Shown here: one piece after another, positions 8,052 to 16,896 of the stretch | Numbering within the stretch: the first letter of the stretch is position 1 | Layout: the number at the start of each line of letters is the position of its first letter | The notes under the pieces: generated by a model | The model's input: the letters and a program-made list of their open reading frames with translations, nothing else | What the model was told of the DNA's origin: nothing | Database searches by the model: none | Position numbers and translations under genes: made by a program | Assembly: GCA_951812945.1 (NCBI GenBank) | Contig: CATOTB010000001.1 | Location: 310,001-374,000 of the forward strand | DNA from: Candidatus Dadabacteria bacterium | GTDB taxonomy: Bacteria > Desulfobacterota_D > UBA1144 > Nemesobacterales > Nemesobacteraceae | Direction of reading: 5' to 3' | Length of the DNA: 64,000 bases

Positions 8052-9218
8052 ATGGAAATCAAATGGGCAAAGAGAATCGAGGAGCTTCCCCCTTACCTTT
8101 TCGCCGAAATCGACAGGAAAAAAAACGAGCTTATCGAGAAGGGGGTCGACGTGATCGACCTCGGGGTCGGGGATCCTGACATACCCACGCCTGACCATAT
8201 AATAGAGTCGCTTCGCGAGGCCGCCGGGCGGCCGGAGCACCACCGCTACCCCTCTTATGTGGGGATGCTGTCCTTCAGGGAGGCAGCGGCCGAGTGGTAC
8301 TCGCAGCGCTTCGGAGTAAGCCTCGATCCGGCAAAGGAAATAGTCACGCTCATAGGCTCAAAGGAAGGGATAGCGCACGCGCCTCTCGCATTTCTTGACC
8401 CGGGGGACATTGCGCTTGTGCCCGATCCCGGATACCCGGTGTATCCGGTTTCAACGACGTTTGCGGGAGGAGTTCCCCATCCCATGCCGCTTCTTAAGGA
8501 AAACGGCTTTTTCCCCGATCTTGACGCCATCTCCGCACAGGTGGCCGAGCGGGCCGTAATGATGTTTCTTAACTATCCGAACAACCCGACCACTGTTTTA
8601 GCGAACGAGGGGTTTTTCAGTGAGGTGGTCGATTTCGCCCGGAAAAACAACATACTCATCTGCCATGACGCGGCCTACACGGAAATAGCGTTTTACGGCA
8701 AAAATCCCCTGAGCTTCCTTGAAATACCGGGGGCGATGGATGTCGGCATTGAGTTCCACTCGCTCTCAAAAACCTTCAGCATGACCGGGTGGCGCCTGGC
8801 GTTCGCGGCGGGGAACGAAAAGGCAATCGGGGGTCTCGGGAAGATAAAGACGAACATAGACTCGGGGGCTTTCCAGGCGGTCCAGGTGGCGGGCATAACG
8901 GCGCTTCGTAACAGCTCGGTGGGGCTTGAGGAGAGAAAGGAAGTCTACAGGGAGCGCCTTGAGATATTCTGCCGGGGCCTTGAGGAGGCGGGCATAAGTT
9001 ATACGCAGCCCGATGCCACATTCTACGTGTGGTTCGAGGTTCCGGAGGGGATGACGTCTTCAGATTTCTGCGCGAGGATGCTTTCTGAAGCCGGGGTGGT
9101 GGTCACTCCCGGAAACGGTTTCGGAGACTGCGGCGAGGGGTACGCGAGGGTGTCTGTGACCTTTGATACCGAGAGGATAAAGCAGGCGGCCGAGAGGATA
9201 GCCGATTTCAAGCCGTAG
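8052..9218 (+). CDS. dapL: LL-diaminopimelate aminotransferase (DapL-type)
   Basis: A 388-aa fold-type I PLP aminotransferase that converts tetrahydrodipicolinate plus glutamate to LL-2,6-diaminopimelate for lysine and peptidoglycan synthesis. The N-terminus (RIEELPPYLFAEIDRKK) and LGVGDPDIPTP are characteristic. The PLP site is complete: NYPNNPT (174-180), D206 in CHDAAYTE, the Schiff-base K240 in SLSKTFSMTGWR, and R248. Length fits the family. Related alanine/aspartate aminotransferases share the fold, but the N-terminal signature favours DapL. Confidence 0.88.
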   Translation: MEIKWAKRIEELPPYLFAEIDRKKNELIEKGVDVIDLGVGDPDIPTPDHIIESLREAAGRPEHHRYPSYVGMLSFREAAAEWYSQRFGVSLDPAKEIVTLIGSKEGIAHAPLAFLDPGDIALVPDPGYPVYPVSTTFAGGVPHPMPLLKENGFFPDLDAISAQVAERAVMMFLNYPNNPTTVLANEGFFSEVVDFARKNNILICHDAAYTEIAFYGKNPLSFLEIPGAMDVGIEFHSLSKTFSMTGWRLAFAAGNEKAIGGLGKIKTNIDSGAFQAVQVAGITALRNSSVGLEERKEVYRERLEIFCRGLEEAGISYTQPDATFYVWFEVPEGMTSSDFCARMLSEAGVVVTPGNGFGDCGEGYARVSVTFDTERIKQAAERIADFKP

Positions 9219-9250
9219 TGGCGGGTTTTTACCGATAAGGGGTTTTAACA

Positions 9251-10711
9251 GTGTTTGATTTTCTTAAGTATTCTTGCACCCTGCTTTACGTTGTCTCTTC
9301 TGTTTTTCTCTGCATATTCGGCCTTCACCGCTACTACCTGGTACATCTTTACTCAAGGGCGAAGGCGCGCCACGCCTCGGTTCCCAGGGGAGCGGGCTTT
9401 CTTCCGCGCGTTACGGTGCAGCTCCCCGTCTATAACGAGATGTACGTTACGGAGAGGCTGATGCGGGCGGTCTGCGAAATCGACTACCCAAGGGAGTTGC
9501 TCGAGGTGCAGGTGCTTGATGACTCAACCGACGACACAAGCCGCATAGCAGAGCGCTGCGCCGCGGAGCTTTGTGCCGCAGGCTTTGACATAAAACATAT
9601 ACGGAGGGGAACCCGGGAAGGGTACAAGGCGGGGGCGCTTGCCGCCGGCTGCGCGCAGGCAAGCGGGGAGTTTCTCGCGGTTTTCGACGCGGACTTCGTT
9701 CCTCCAAGGGATTTTCTTCGAAAGACCATACCGTGCTTTGAGGATCCGGGGGTCGGTATAGTACAGACAAGATGGGGGCACCTTAACCGCGATTACTCGC
9801 TTCTCACAAAGGCCCAGTCGGTGCTTCTTGACGGTCATTTCGTAATCGAGCAGGCCGCGCGCCACGGAAACGGCCTTTTTATCAATTTCAACGGTACCGC
9901 CGGGGTGATCCGCAAAAAATGCATAGAACTCTCCGGTGGGTGGCAGCACGACACCCTCACGGAGGATCTTGATCTGAGCTACCGGGCGCAGATAAACGGG
10001 TGGCGTGCGGTTTACCTGCCCGATGTCATATCGGACGCTGAGCTTCCGGTGGACATGAACGCCTTTAAGATACAGCAGCACAGGTGGGTAAAGGGAGGGA
10101 TCCAGACGGCCGGCAAGCTTCTGCCCTCGGTGCTTCGCGACGCGAACATTCCGTTTAAGGTTAAGGCGGAGAGCATGTTCCACCTCCTAGGCAATTTCAG
10201 CTACCTGTTCCTGCTTGCCACGATAATCCTCATAATACCCATGAATTTCCTCTGGGAGCGGATATGGCTTAACGATCTTTTCATTGCGAGCGTTACGGGC
10301 GTGGCGGTCGGCACTTTTGCCATAATAAGGTTCTACATACTGGCCGTAAGCGAGGCCCACGGCCCCCGGGCGCGGGAATTTTACAAGTACATACCCGTCG
10401 CGCTGAGTGTCGGGGCGGGCATAGCCGTTAACAACGCCAAGGCTGTCCTGGAGGCGCTTGCGGGCAGGACGTCAGGTTTTGTGAGAACGCCCAAATATGC
10501 CGTTGTGAGCGGGAGGGACCGCTGGAGAACCTCGGCGTATGTTTCCTCAAAAGGGATGACGACTTTTTTCGAGGTCGCTCTCTCGCTTTTCTTCACGGTT
10601 CAGGTGGCGTACGTCCTGTACATGGGGTTTTTCATCTGGATTCCCTTTTTGCTGCTCATGCAATTCGGTTTTACCTACACCGCTTTTCTTTCGATATATC
10701 ACGGTTCGTGA
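9251..10711 (+). CDS. Family 2 processive glycosyltransferase (cellulose/mannan synthase-like)
   Basis: A 486-aa protein starting at GTG 9251. One membrane helix near the N-terminus (residues 9-28) precedes a GT-A catalytic domain with the full beta-glycan synthase motif set: D90-D91 in VLDDSTDD, DAD 146-148, TEDLD 237-241 and QQHRW 275-279. Four more membrane segments follow (about 310-335, 342-365, 385-402, 438-480). It should polymerise a hexose from a nucleotide sugar across the inner membrane. No PilZ domain is visible. It follows dapL by 32 nt and may be co-transcribed. Confidence 0.88.
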   Translation: MFDFLKYSCTLLYVVSSVFLCIFGLHRYYLVHLYSRAKARHASVPRGAGFLPRVTVQLPVYNEMYVTERLMRAVCEIDYPRELLEVQVLDDSTDDTSRIAERCAAELCAAGFDIKHIRRGTREGYKAGALAAGCAQASGEFLAVFDADFVPPRDFLRKTIPCFEDPGVGIVQTRWGHLNRDYSLLTKAQSVLLDGHFVIEQAARHGNGLFINFNGTAGVIRKKCIELSGGWQHDTLTEDLDLSYRAQINGWRAVYLPDVISDAELPVDMNAFKIQQHRWVKGGIQTAGKLLPSVLRDANIPFKVKAESMFHLLGNFSYLFLLATIILIIPMNFLWERIWLNDLFIASVTGVAVGTFAIIRFYILAVSEAHGPRAREFYKYIPVALSVGAGIAVNNAKAVLEALAGRTSGFVRTPKYAVVSGRDRWRTSAYVSSKGMTTFFEVALSLFFTVQVAYVLYMGFFIWIPFLLLMQFGFTYTAFLSIYHGS

Positions 10712-10789
10712 TCAGGAAAGTGCCGATGTTTGTTTTCGCTTATAATCTCTTGCCATTCGATTAACCGCGGTATATTCTGATCTGCCAAC

Positions 10790-11557
10790 ATGGTTTTTTC
10801 ACGTAAAAACCTGGTTGCGGTATGGAGATCTCTTTCACGATTGATACTAGCAGCCGTCGCCAAGCGACACATCTATTTACCGATTTTGTTTTTGGGTCTG
10901 ATTTTGGTTGCTGTGTCTCCGACTAGCGGTTGGGCAAATTCGTCTTCGTTTGTAAACTTCAAGCCGGAAAACTTTTACTCGATAATCGGAGTTTTGGTTC
11001 CCGGTATGATTATCCTGTTTGTGCGTTCGCAGTTCGTGACCGGCAGGTTCAATCCGCCGCACCCTGTCTTGTCCTATTTGGCGGTTTCCGGTGTCTATTA
11101 TGCGCTGGTGCTACTGGCGGTCAATCCTGTTCCGTATCTCCAAGAACCTGGGCAAGGAAAACGCTTGGGCTGGTTTTTGCTTGTGTTTGTACTGCCGGCA
11201 ATTTTGGGGCTTTTACTAGGGTATGATGCGCAGAAACAATTTCTTTATCGTTTTTTCCGGTGGGTCGGTAGACGTATCGGCTTGAACCCTGTACACGGGA
11301 TGCCATCCGCATGGGATCGGAAATTTGGCAACATGAATGAACAATGGATTCTTGTAACCCTTGACGACGGAACTCGTTTCGGTGGTTTCCTAGGAGAAGA
11401 CTCCTTCATGTCATCCGATCCGAACGAGCGAGATATTTATATCCAGTGGATTTATGATATTGACGAAAACAACAACTGGTCTTCCCGGGGCGATAATGGT
11501 ATTCTTATTGCTGCAAGCAAAATCAGAACAATGGAGTTTTGGCCTTACGAGCCGTAG
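10790..11557 (+). CDS. DUF6338 family membrane protein
   Basis: A 255-aa protein with three or four hydrophobic segments in its first 150 residues and a soluble C-terminal half. I recognise the DUF6338 pattern: NFYSIIGVLVPGMI at the first conserved helix, then HGMPSAWDRKF, WILVTLDDGTRFGGFLGE, and the closing RDIYIQWIYDID...MEFWP. Function is unknown. The small hydrophilic protein immediately downstream is a frequent partner of this family. A TATAAT-like -10 lies near 10740. Confidence 0.75.
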   Translation: MVFSRKNLVAVWRSLSRLILAAVAKRHIYLPILFLGLILVAVSPTSGWANSSSFVNFKPENFYSIIGVLVPGMIILFVRSQFVTGRFNPPHPVLSYLAVSGVYYALVLLAVNPVPYLQEPGQGKRLGWFLLVFVLPAILGLLLGYDAQKQFLYRFFRWVGRRIGLNPVHGMPSAWDRKFGNMNEQWILVTLDDGTRFGGFLGEDSFMSSDPNERDIYIQWIYDIDENNNWSSRGDNGILIAASKIRTMEFWPYEP

Positions 11558-11567
11558 GAGACGAAAA

Positions 11568-11738
11568 ATGAGTCAAAACAAGAAATCAGGAAAACGTAAT
11601 ATTAAAGGCACGGATGGTAGATCTTTTAACGGGACCCCCGGACCCATTACGCACTCACACCAGCCAACTGCTAAGGGGAGCCCGGCCGAGAAACCACCGT
11701 CGAATCCGCCGAACAAGGATAGCGCAGGGAAGAAATAG
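11568..11738 (+). CDS. Small hydrophilic protein paired with DUF6338
   Basis: A 56-aa Lys/Pro/Gly/Ser-rich protein (MSQNKKSGKRNIKGTDG...) beginning 10 nt after the DUF6338 stop, with ggagacgaaaa as ribosome-binding site. It looks disordered and has no recognisable domain. I choose the ATG at 11568 rather than upstream in-frame codons because those overlap the DUF6338 gene. The pairing suggests a subunit or regulator; no function can be assigned. Confidence 0.6.
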   Translation: MSQNKKSGKRNIKGTDGRSFNGTPGPITHSHQPTAKGSPAEKPPSNPPNKDSAGKK

Positions 11739-11761
11739 CCGGAAAGTCCAATCTACCGTCA

Positions 11762-12418
11762 CTAAGCTGCTTGTTCCCATAATCTGCATCTGATTGCTTC
11801 TTCAATTTTTTCCCAGCTGCATTCATAGTCCCCGGCCAGTTCTTTTCTGGATTCTCCAGCTCTGTAGCGTTCAACGATAATTTCTACTGGAATGCTTGTG
11901 TTGGATAAGATCGGACGACCGAATGAAATCTTGGGATCGATCAGAATTGATCTAGGCTCATCCGGTTTTCCGGTTCCTGAAAACGGGTAGAGCTTTATGG
12001 GAAGACCGTTTAAGTCTCTTTCTATCCTTTGCATGTACTTTTTAATAATATCTTCCAATGCTATCTGCCCGCTTCCCCTGGAAATGCCATAGCCGAGACC
12101 TGACTCTCTTAGGAACAGGGAGAGCCTGTCTGTCTCGAAATTTTTTTCGGCTAAGGGATTGTCGGAGGGGTGCATTTGCGATATGAAATCAAGACCTTTT
12201 CTGATCTTGTTCATGAAGAGCCTGTGTTCTCTGCGTATTGAGGCGAGGACGTACGCTTCAATCAGGTTGATGAAAGACAGGGCCAAGGGTTTTTCTTGAG
12301 TCGGGGTAATTAAAGGTTCGAAATTACTTTGTCTGCCGATCCACGCACGCAAAGTAGACTCTGGAAGCCTTAAATATAAAGCTGCCTCCGGAACACTGTA
12401 AGAAGGCAGATAGCGCAC
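11762..12418 (-). CDS. DUF433 antitoxin-like protein, apparently without partner toxin
   Basis: A 218-aa protein with an N-terminal MerR-like helix-turn-helix (YSVPEAALYLRLPESTLRAWI, about residues 6-27) and a C-terminal DUF433 domain (ISFGRPILSNTSIPVEIIVERYRAG, about 167-193, then WEKIEEAIRC). DUF433 proteins such as VapB45 usually neutralise a DUF5615 PIN-like toxin encoded next door. No such toxin is next to it here: the ATPase gene lies upstream and divergent, and 23 nt downstream the DUF6338 partner ends. A strong TATAAT (12507-12502, minus) suggests its own promoter. Confidence 0.75.
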   Translation of the reverse strand: MRYLPSYSVPEAALYLRLPESTLRAWIGRQSNFEPLITPTQEKPLALSFINLIEAYVLASIRREHRLFMNKIRKGLDFISQMHPSDNPLAEKNFETDRLSLFLRESGLGYGISRGSGQIALEDIIKKYMQRIERDLNGLPIKLYPFSGTGKPDEPRSILIDPKISFGRPILSNTSIPVEIIVERYRAGESRKELAGDYECSWEKIEEAIRCRLWEQAA

Positions 12419-12572
12419 ATCCCTCTTGGAAGGGATTTTCTTAGTATTGCTCAGTTTGCTGAAACTACTGTTTGACTCCCTAATTGAGTTTCTGGCCGGA
12501 CATTATAGACAATCCATTCTCGGATTACCAGCATAATCCTGTAGGCGGTCTATCTTGCGTAGAAGAAATATC

Positions 12573-12612
12573 CTTGTAAATTAAGAAAGTCTATGTATAA
12601 TTTGCAAGCATG
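12573..12612 (+). promoter_or_regulatory. Leaderless promoter with TTGCAA-type dyad for a DUF4143 ATPase
   Basis: TTGTAA (12574-12579), 16 nt, then TATAAT (12596-12601) ends only 8 nt before the ATG at 12610, so the transcript would be almost or fully leaderless. cttgtaaatt (12573-12582) and aatttgcaag (12599-12608) form an inverted repeat (9 of 10) covering the -35 and the start. The same layout occurs at 59274-59316. Confidence 0.55.
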
Positions 12613-13782
12613 ATAGAACGTCACGCATACCGTGCGCTGAGAAAAGCTCTCGGCCGGCAGGCCGCCGTTGCGCTGATCGGTCCGCGCCAGGTCGGCAAAA
12701 CGACACTTGCGCTTGATATCGCTGAGAAGTCAGATGCGCTGTACCTTGATCTCGAAGCCAGTGCGGACCGCGCCAAGCTGGCCGACCCCGCGCTGTTCCT
12801 CAAGCCCTATGAAGACCGTCTGGTTGTCCTTGACGAGATTCACCGTGTACCGGAGCTGTTTTCTGAACTGCGCGGCCTGATTGATCAGGGGAGACGCCGA
12901 GGGAGACGGACAGAACGCTTTCTGATTCTAGGGTCCGCGTCAATCGACTTGCTCAGGCAATCGGGGGAAAGCCTCGCGGGACGGATAGAATATGTTGAAC
13001 TGGACCCGCTGAATGTTCTTGAAGCGGGATCTGATGAGAGTTCCATGAACCGGCTTTGGGTGTGTGGCGGGTTCCCTGACAGTTTTCTCGCCCAAGACGG
13101 TAGCGACAGTTTGGCTTTTCGCCGCAGTTTCATCCGAACCTATCTGGAGCGCGATGTGCAGCAGTTCGGATGGCAGATTCCCGCCGAGACCCTTGAGCGC
13201 CTCTGGACGATGCTTGCCCACGAACAGGGCGCGCTGCTTAACACCTCGAAGCTTGCATCCGGCCTTTCTATAAGCGCCCGTACCGTGACCGGCTATATAG
13301 ACCTGCTGGTTGATCTGCTGCTGGTACGCAGGTTGCGGCCATTTTACGCCAATGTCAGGAAACGTCTCGTGAAATCCCCGAAAGTCTACGTGCGCGACAG
13401 CGGTATCGTCCACGCCCTCCTAGGCATCACGGATCACAATTCCCTTGCCGGTCATCCCGTCGTCGGTGCGAGCTGGGAGGGCTTTGTGATAGAAAACCTT
13501 CTGTCCGTCGCCCCGGCGGGAACCAAGGCCAGCTTTTACCGAACTTCGGCAGGCGCGGAGGTCGACTTGGTACTTGAACTTCCCGGAAGCCGCGGCCCCT
13601 GGGCCGTTGAAGTCAAGCGCAGCCTCGGCTCCGCCCTCGGCAAGGGGTTTCGAAATGCCCTTGAAGATATTAAGCCCGAGCGGTCTTTTGTTGTTACCGC
13701 TGGTTCTGACCGCTACTCGGTCGCGAAGGAGGTAGAGGCGATTGGTCTTCGGGAGATGGCGTCAGTTCTCCGGGAGCAATAA
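12610..13782 (+). CDS. AAA_14/DUF4143 family ATPase
   Basis: A 390-aa protein with a P-loop (GPRQVGKTT, residues 24-32), Walker B (LVVLDEIHRVPELF), sensor-like LGSASIDLLRQSGESLAGR, and a C-terminal DUF4143 region with a PD-(D/E)XK-like block (AGAEVDLVLEL ... AVEVKRS). This family is common in bacteria and archaea, often as isolated genes near toxin-antitoxin or mobile DNA; its physiological role is unsettled. Its promoter-operator is unusual (see the dyad entry). Two diverged paralogues lie at 50.8 and 58.0 kb. Confidence 0.85.
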   Translation: MIERHAYRALRKALGRQAAVALIGPRQVGKTTLALDIAEKSDALYLDLEASADRAKLADPALFLKPYEDRLVVLDEIHRVPELFSELRGLIDQGRRRGRRTERFLILGSASIDLLRQSGESLAGRIEYVELDPLNVLEAGSDESSMNRLWVCGGFPDSFLAQDGSDSLAFRRSFIRTYLERDVQQFGWQIPAETLERLWTMLAHEQGALLNTSKLASGLSISARTVTGYIDLLVDLLLVRRLRPFYANVRKRLVKSPKVYVRDSGIVHALLGITDHNSLAGHPVVGASWEGFVIENLLSVAPAGTKASFYRTSAGAEVDLVLELPGSRGPWAVEVKRSLGSALGKGFRNALEDIKPERSFVVTAGSDRYSVAKEVEAIGLREMASVLREQ

Positions 13783-13886
13783 ACACCGCCTGTTATTTCC
13801 GTATCCGCGTTTTTATAAAAATCTTCCCCGCGATTTTGCAAAAGAAACGTCTGCGGTTTTATAAAAGACGACGTATTCAGGCAGTA

Positions 13887-16800
13887 TCAGTCGGAGTCAT
13901 TTTTTCGCTGTTGCGCCCGGCTGCTCTCAATCGCCTTTGCGATCTCGGACATTCTCCGTTCCCGGGAGACGCTCTCTGACCTTACGTTCTCAAGCCGCTC
14001 CCGCACTCCTCGCGTGGAGTGCTGCAGGTGATCTCTGCCCTCCCGAATCTCCGCTTTTCCGGCTCCGAAGTTTCCCGATGTTTTCGGCGCGCCGGCTTCG
14101 ATCTTTCCCCGGGACCTCTCCCGCGCCCGGTCTACCTGTTCTCTCACTGCGGCGGAATCCTGCTCTATTGAGCTTTGTGTCTGCTCGATTCCCGCGCCCC
14201 CCGCCCCCGAGGTTAACTTTCTGTATTCCCCGAAGGCCTGCTCCGCATCAACCTCGAATCGCCGGACATCCCCGAGGCCGTAGCCGTCTGAGGGTATCGC
14301 GGCGACCGATTCCCTGGGCCCGCTCCCCGCGCCGACAAGTCCTTCGAGACCCGTGACCCTGTGTATCGACCCCGAAACCGCCTCTGCCTCCTCGGTGTCG
14401 TATCTTCCGTCGCGAAGGTCCGTAAGTCCGCTGGCCGTGTAGCTGTCCGAGTAACCCCGCCCTCTCATGTCGGCAAACACCGTCTGGGTGTATTCCCTCT
14501 CAAGACCGGCACCGAAGGAGCTTTCCCCGGAGAGGACTTCCGAGTACGCCCTGGCCTTTTCCCGGTGGGAGGAGTAGTCCCGAAGGGAGCTTCTGGCGGA
14601 GCGGAGCTCGGCCGTTGCCTCTTCCGAGTCCCGGGCGGTGAACCGGAGGCTCTCTTGCGCCTGCTTCGAAGTAAGCGCGCTTTCAAGCTCGGAAAAAGCA
14701 TTTGTGAAGCTCACTCTGGAGTTAGAACTCGAGGCAAACTCCCGGGCCTCCTCGTACCTCTCTGCGGCACTTGTGTCTGTCTCCCGAACTCCTCTTGTCT
14801 TTATTCCCGCTCCGACTGAGGGCTCCCCAGATCCCCCGCCTGGGAGGCCAACGGAAGTCCCCGCACGGGCTCCCGCCTCGTAGACCATCGCCGTGTCCCA
14901 TGACATCTTAAGCGACTCCTGGCGGGAGAGGCCGAACTTCTTCTGGAGACCCTCGGCCGTCTCGAGCACGGTTGAAAGGTCCTTTTTCTCCCCCGTTTCG
15001 CTCGAGAGCCCGAGGATCTCGGAGGAGCTTCTCTCGTCCGTCGCCGCCCTGGAGGCTCCGAAAACGCGCGCGGATGCCGCCGCCGCGGAATCCGTAACCG
15101 CCTCCCTGCTCGCCTCCATGTTCCGAGCGGTGTCGGCAAGCTCCTCCCTTGCCGCGAACCTTACCCCTTCCTGCCCCGTTATGCGCATCCCCCCCACCCT
15201 CGAGGCCGCCTGCTCGTAGACGTCGTCGTAGCGGCGGGTGAGATTCCCTGTCACCGACTCGCGCGCGACATCGGATTTGTTGGCGGTCAGGGTGTCGTAG
15301 CGTCCCGTCGCGACCGACACGTTTCCAAGCGATATGTTTCCCGCGGCATGCGCCCCCGCCGTCTGGGTAGAGATCGACTGGGTGGGTCCCATGAACTGCT
15401 GCACGGCTCCGACCACGGCGTGCTGGCTCGCGGAGACCACGTAGTAGGCGATCATGGGGACTATGGTGGCGGCAAGTCCCGCGACCGCCATGGCCATGTC
15501 GGACTCGTGGACGACTGACCCCCGCGAGATCACGGTGAGGGCGCCGTCTGTGTAGGGCCCGAGCGCCCTTGCGAGCTTGAGGTTCGAGAACAGGTTCACT
15601 ATGGCGTATATGGGGTTCCAAAGTTCTGTCCACAGCATGGCGATCAGGTAGGCGGGAATTATGCGCGCCGCAAGCGGCGTCATCGCGAGGAAGATCACCG
15701 CGGGGAATATGCCGTAGAGCATCCCCTGGAGGAGTCCCCTTATGTAGGGAAGGGTGTGGCGGGCCATTTCTCCCAGGACTAAAAACGAGTTTTTCTGCCT
15801 CGCCCGCGCCTCGGCGATCGAGAGACTGAGAAGCGAAGCCTCGGAGCCTCCTGCGACCGCGAGCGACTTAACCGAGTGAGAGTAGCTGTTTATCATGGCG
15901 TTTTGGATGATTATGTTTTTTGCCGACATCGAGACCCCGGCAAGTTCCCTGTATGATTGCCTAAGGGCTTCGGTGAATGCGGCGGTGTCGACGACATTTG
16001 TCTGGCGGTCGACGAAGCCCGATTCCTCGGCAAGCTCAGCCGCCCACCCGGGATAGTAGGCGTTTACGCAGGAGTTTATTCCCGGGTGCGCTTCCCCGCA
16101 GTAGGCGAGTATGGGTCTCGGGGCCGCGGAACAGTCCCCGGCGCTTGGAGGGGAGGCGTACGCTCCCGGGGGAAGGGCGACGTTTGTGTGAAGTTCGACG
16201 AAACGGTAGTTGGCTGCGCCCATGGAGGAGAAAAGATCGGCAGACTTCTCAAGGCCGTCCGGGTGTATAAGTCCCGAGGTTATGCCTTTCAGGCCGCACT
16301 CCCTCACAAAAGAGCTTATGGTGTTTGCCAGGTGCGGTTCCGCGACCGTGAACGTGGTGGAGCGCTTTATGAGCTCAGCGCCGCGGAGCAGGCCGTTTTT
16401 CGAGTAGCGAAGCGCGTCGGGGAGGGAAAACGCGGTTTCCATCACCCGCGTGAGGCCGCTTCCGACCCCGGAGGTCGCCCAGGCGAACACGCCTACCCCT
16501 GCCGGCACCGCGGATATCACCCGGGTGTACGACGTCACCCTGTCGTAAACCGCCACGTCGACCCTTACACCGAAAAGCATCATGTAGATCAGCAGGGAGA
16601 GGGCGAACTGGTGGCCCGGCATAATTCTTCCGCCGAAAAGCGAGGACAGAACGGCAAGCAGTATGCCCGCGACCAATCCCAGGCGTATCAGGCCCAGAAG
16701 CCCCGAGCCCGCTAGAATCGCTATGGAGTTAAGCACCTCGGCTATGAACTGCCCGTTTCCGTATGTGTCTATCTGGAAAGTTCCCTGGGCCCAGGCCATT

Positions 16801-16889
16801 TCCGGGAAAGAGGAAATTCCCGCCAAAACGATAATCCCTAGCGGGAAAGCGGGTTTGAAAAAGCCGCCGTGTCCGGTTCTCCCGCGCAT
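13887..16889 (-). CDS. traG: F-type conjugation protein TraG (mating-pair stabilisation)
   Basis: A 1000-aa inner-membrane protein that ends the tra operon. The N-terminal ~500 residues carry a signal-like start and several membrane segments (about 53-75, 82-105, 385-415, 430-450, 470-490) in the TraG_N arrangement. The C-terminal half is a long hydrophilic, Ser/Arg/Glu-rich, largely helical periplasmic region. F TraG (938 aa) acts in pilus assembly with its N-terminus and in mating-pair stabilisation and entry exclusion with its C-terminus. The start is 7 nt after the traH stop. Confidence 0.88.
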   Translation of the reverse strand: MRGRTGHGGFFKPAFPLGIIVLAGISSFPEMAWAQGTFQIDTYGNGQFIAEVLNSIAILAGSGLLGLIRLGLVAGILLAVLSSLFGGRIMPGHQFALSLLIYMMLFGVRVDVAVYDRVTSYTRVISAVPAGVGVFAWATSGVGSGLTRVMETAFSLPDALRYSKNGLLRGAELIKRSTTFTVAEPHLANTISSFVRECGLKGITSGLIHPDGLEKSADLFSSMGAANYRFVELHTNVALPPGAYASPPSAGDCSAAPRPILAYCGEAHPGINSCVNAYYPGWAAELAEESGFVDRQTNVVDTAAFTEALRQSYRELAGVSMSAKNIIIQNAMINSYSHSVKSLAVAGGSEASLLSLSIAEARARQKNSFLVLGEMARHTLPYIRGLLQGMLYGIFPAVIFLAMTPLAARIIPAYLIAMLWTELWNPIYAIVNLFSNLKLARALGPYTDGALTVISRGSVVHESDMAMAVAGLAATIVPMIAYYVVSASQHAVVGAVQQFMGPTQSISTQTAGAHAAGNISLGNVSVATGRYDTLTANKSDVARESVTGNLTRRYDDVYEQAASRVGGMRITGQEGVRFAAREELADTARNMEASREAVTDSAAAASARVFGASRAATDERSSSEILGLSSETGEKKDLSTVLETAEGLQKKFGLSRQESLKMSWDTAMVYEAGARAGTSVGLPGGGSGEPSVGAGIKTRGVRETDTSAAERYEEAREFASSSNSRVSFTNAFSELESALTSKQAQESLRFTARDSEEATAELRSARSSLRDYSSHREKARAYSEVLSGESSFGAGLEREYTQTVFADMRGRGYSDSYTASGLTDLRDGRYDTEEAEAVSGSIHRVTGLEGLVGAGSGPRESVAAIPSDGYGLGDVRRFEVDAEQAFGEYRKLTSGAGGAGIEQTQSSIEQDSAAVREQVDRARERSRGKIEAGAPKTSGNFGAGKAEIREGRDHLQHSTRGVRERLENVRSESVSRERRMSEIAKAIESSRAQQRKNDSD

Positions 16890-16896
16890 GGTTCTC

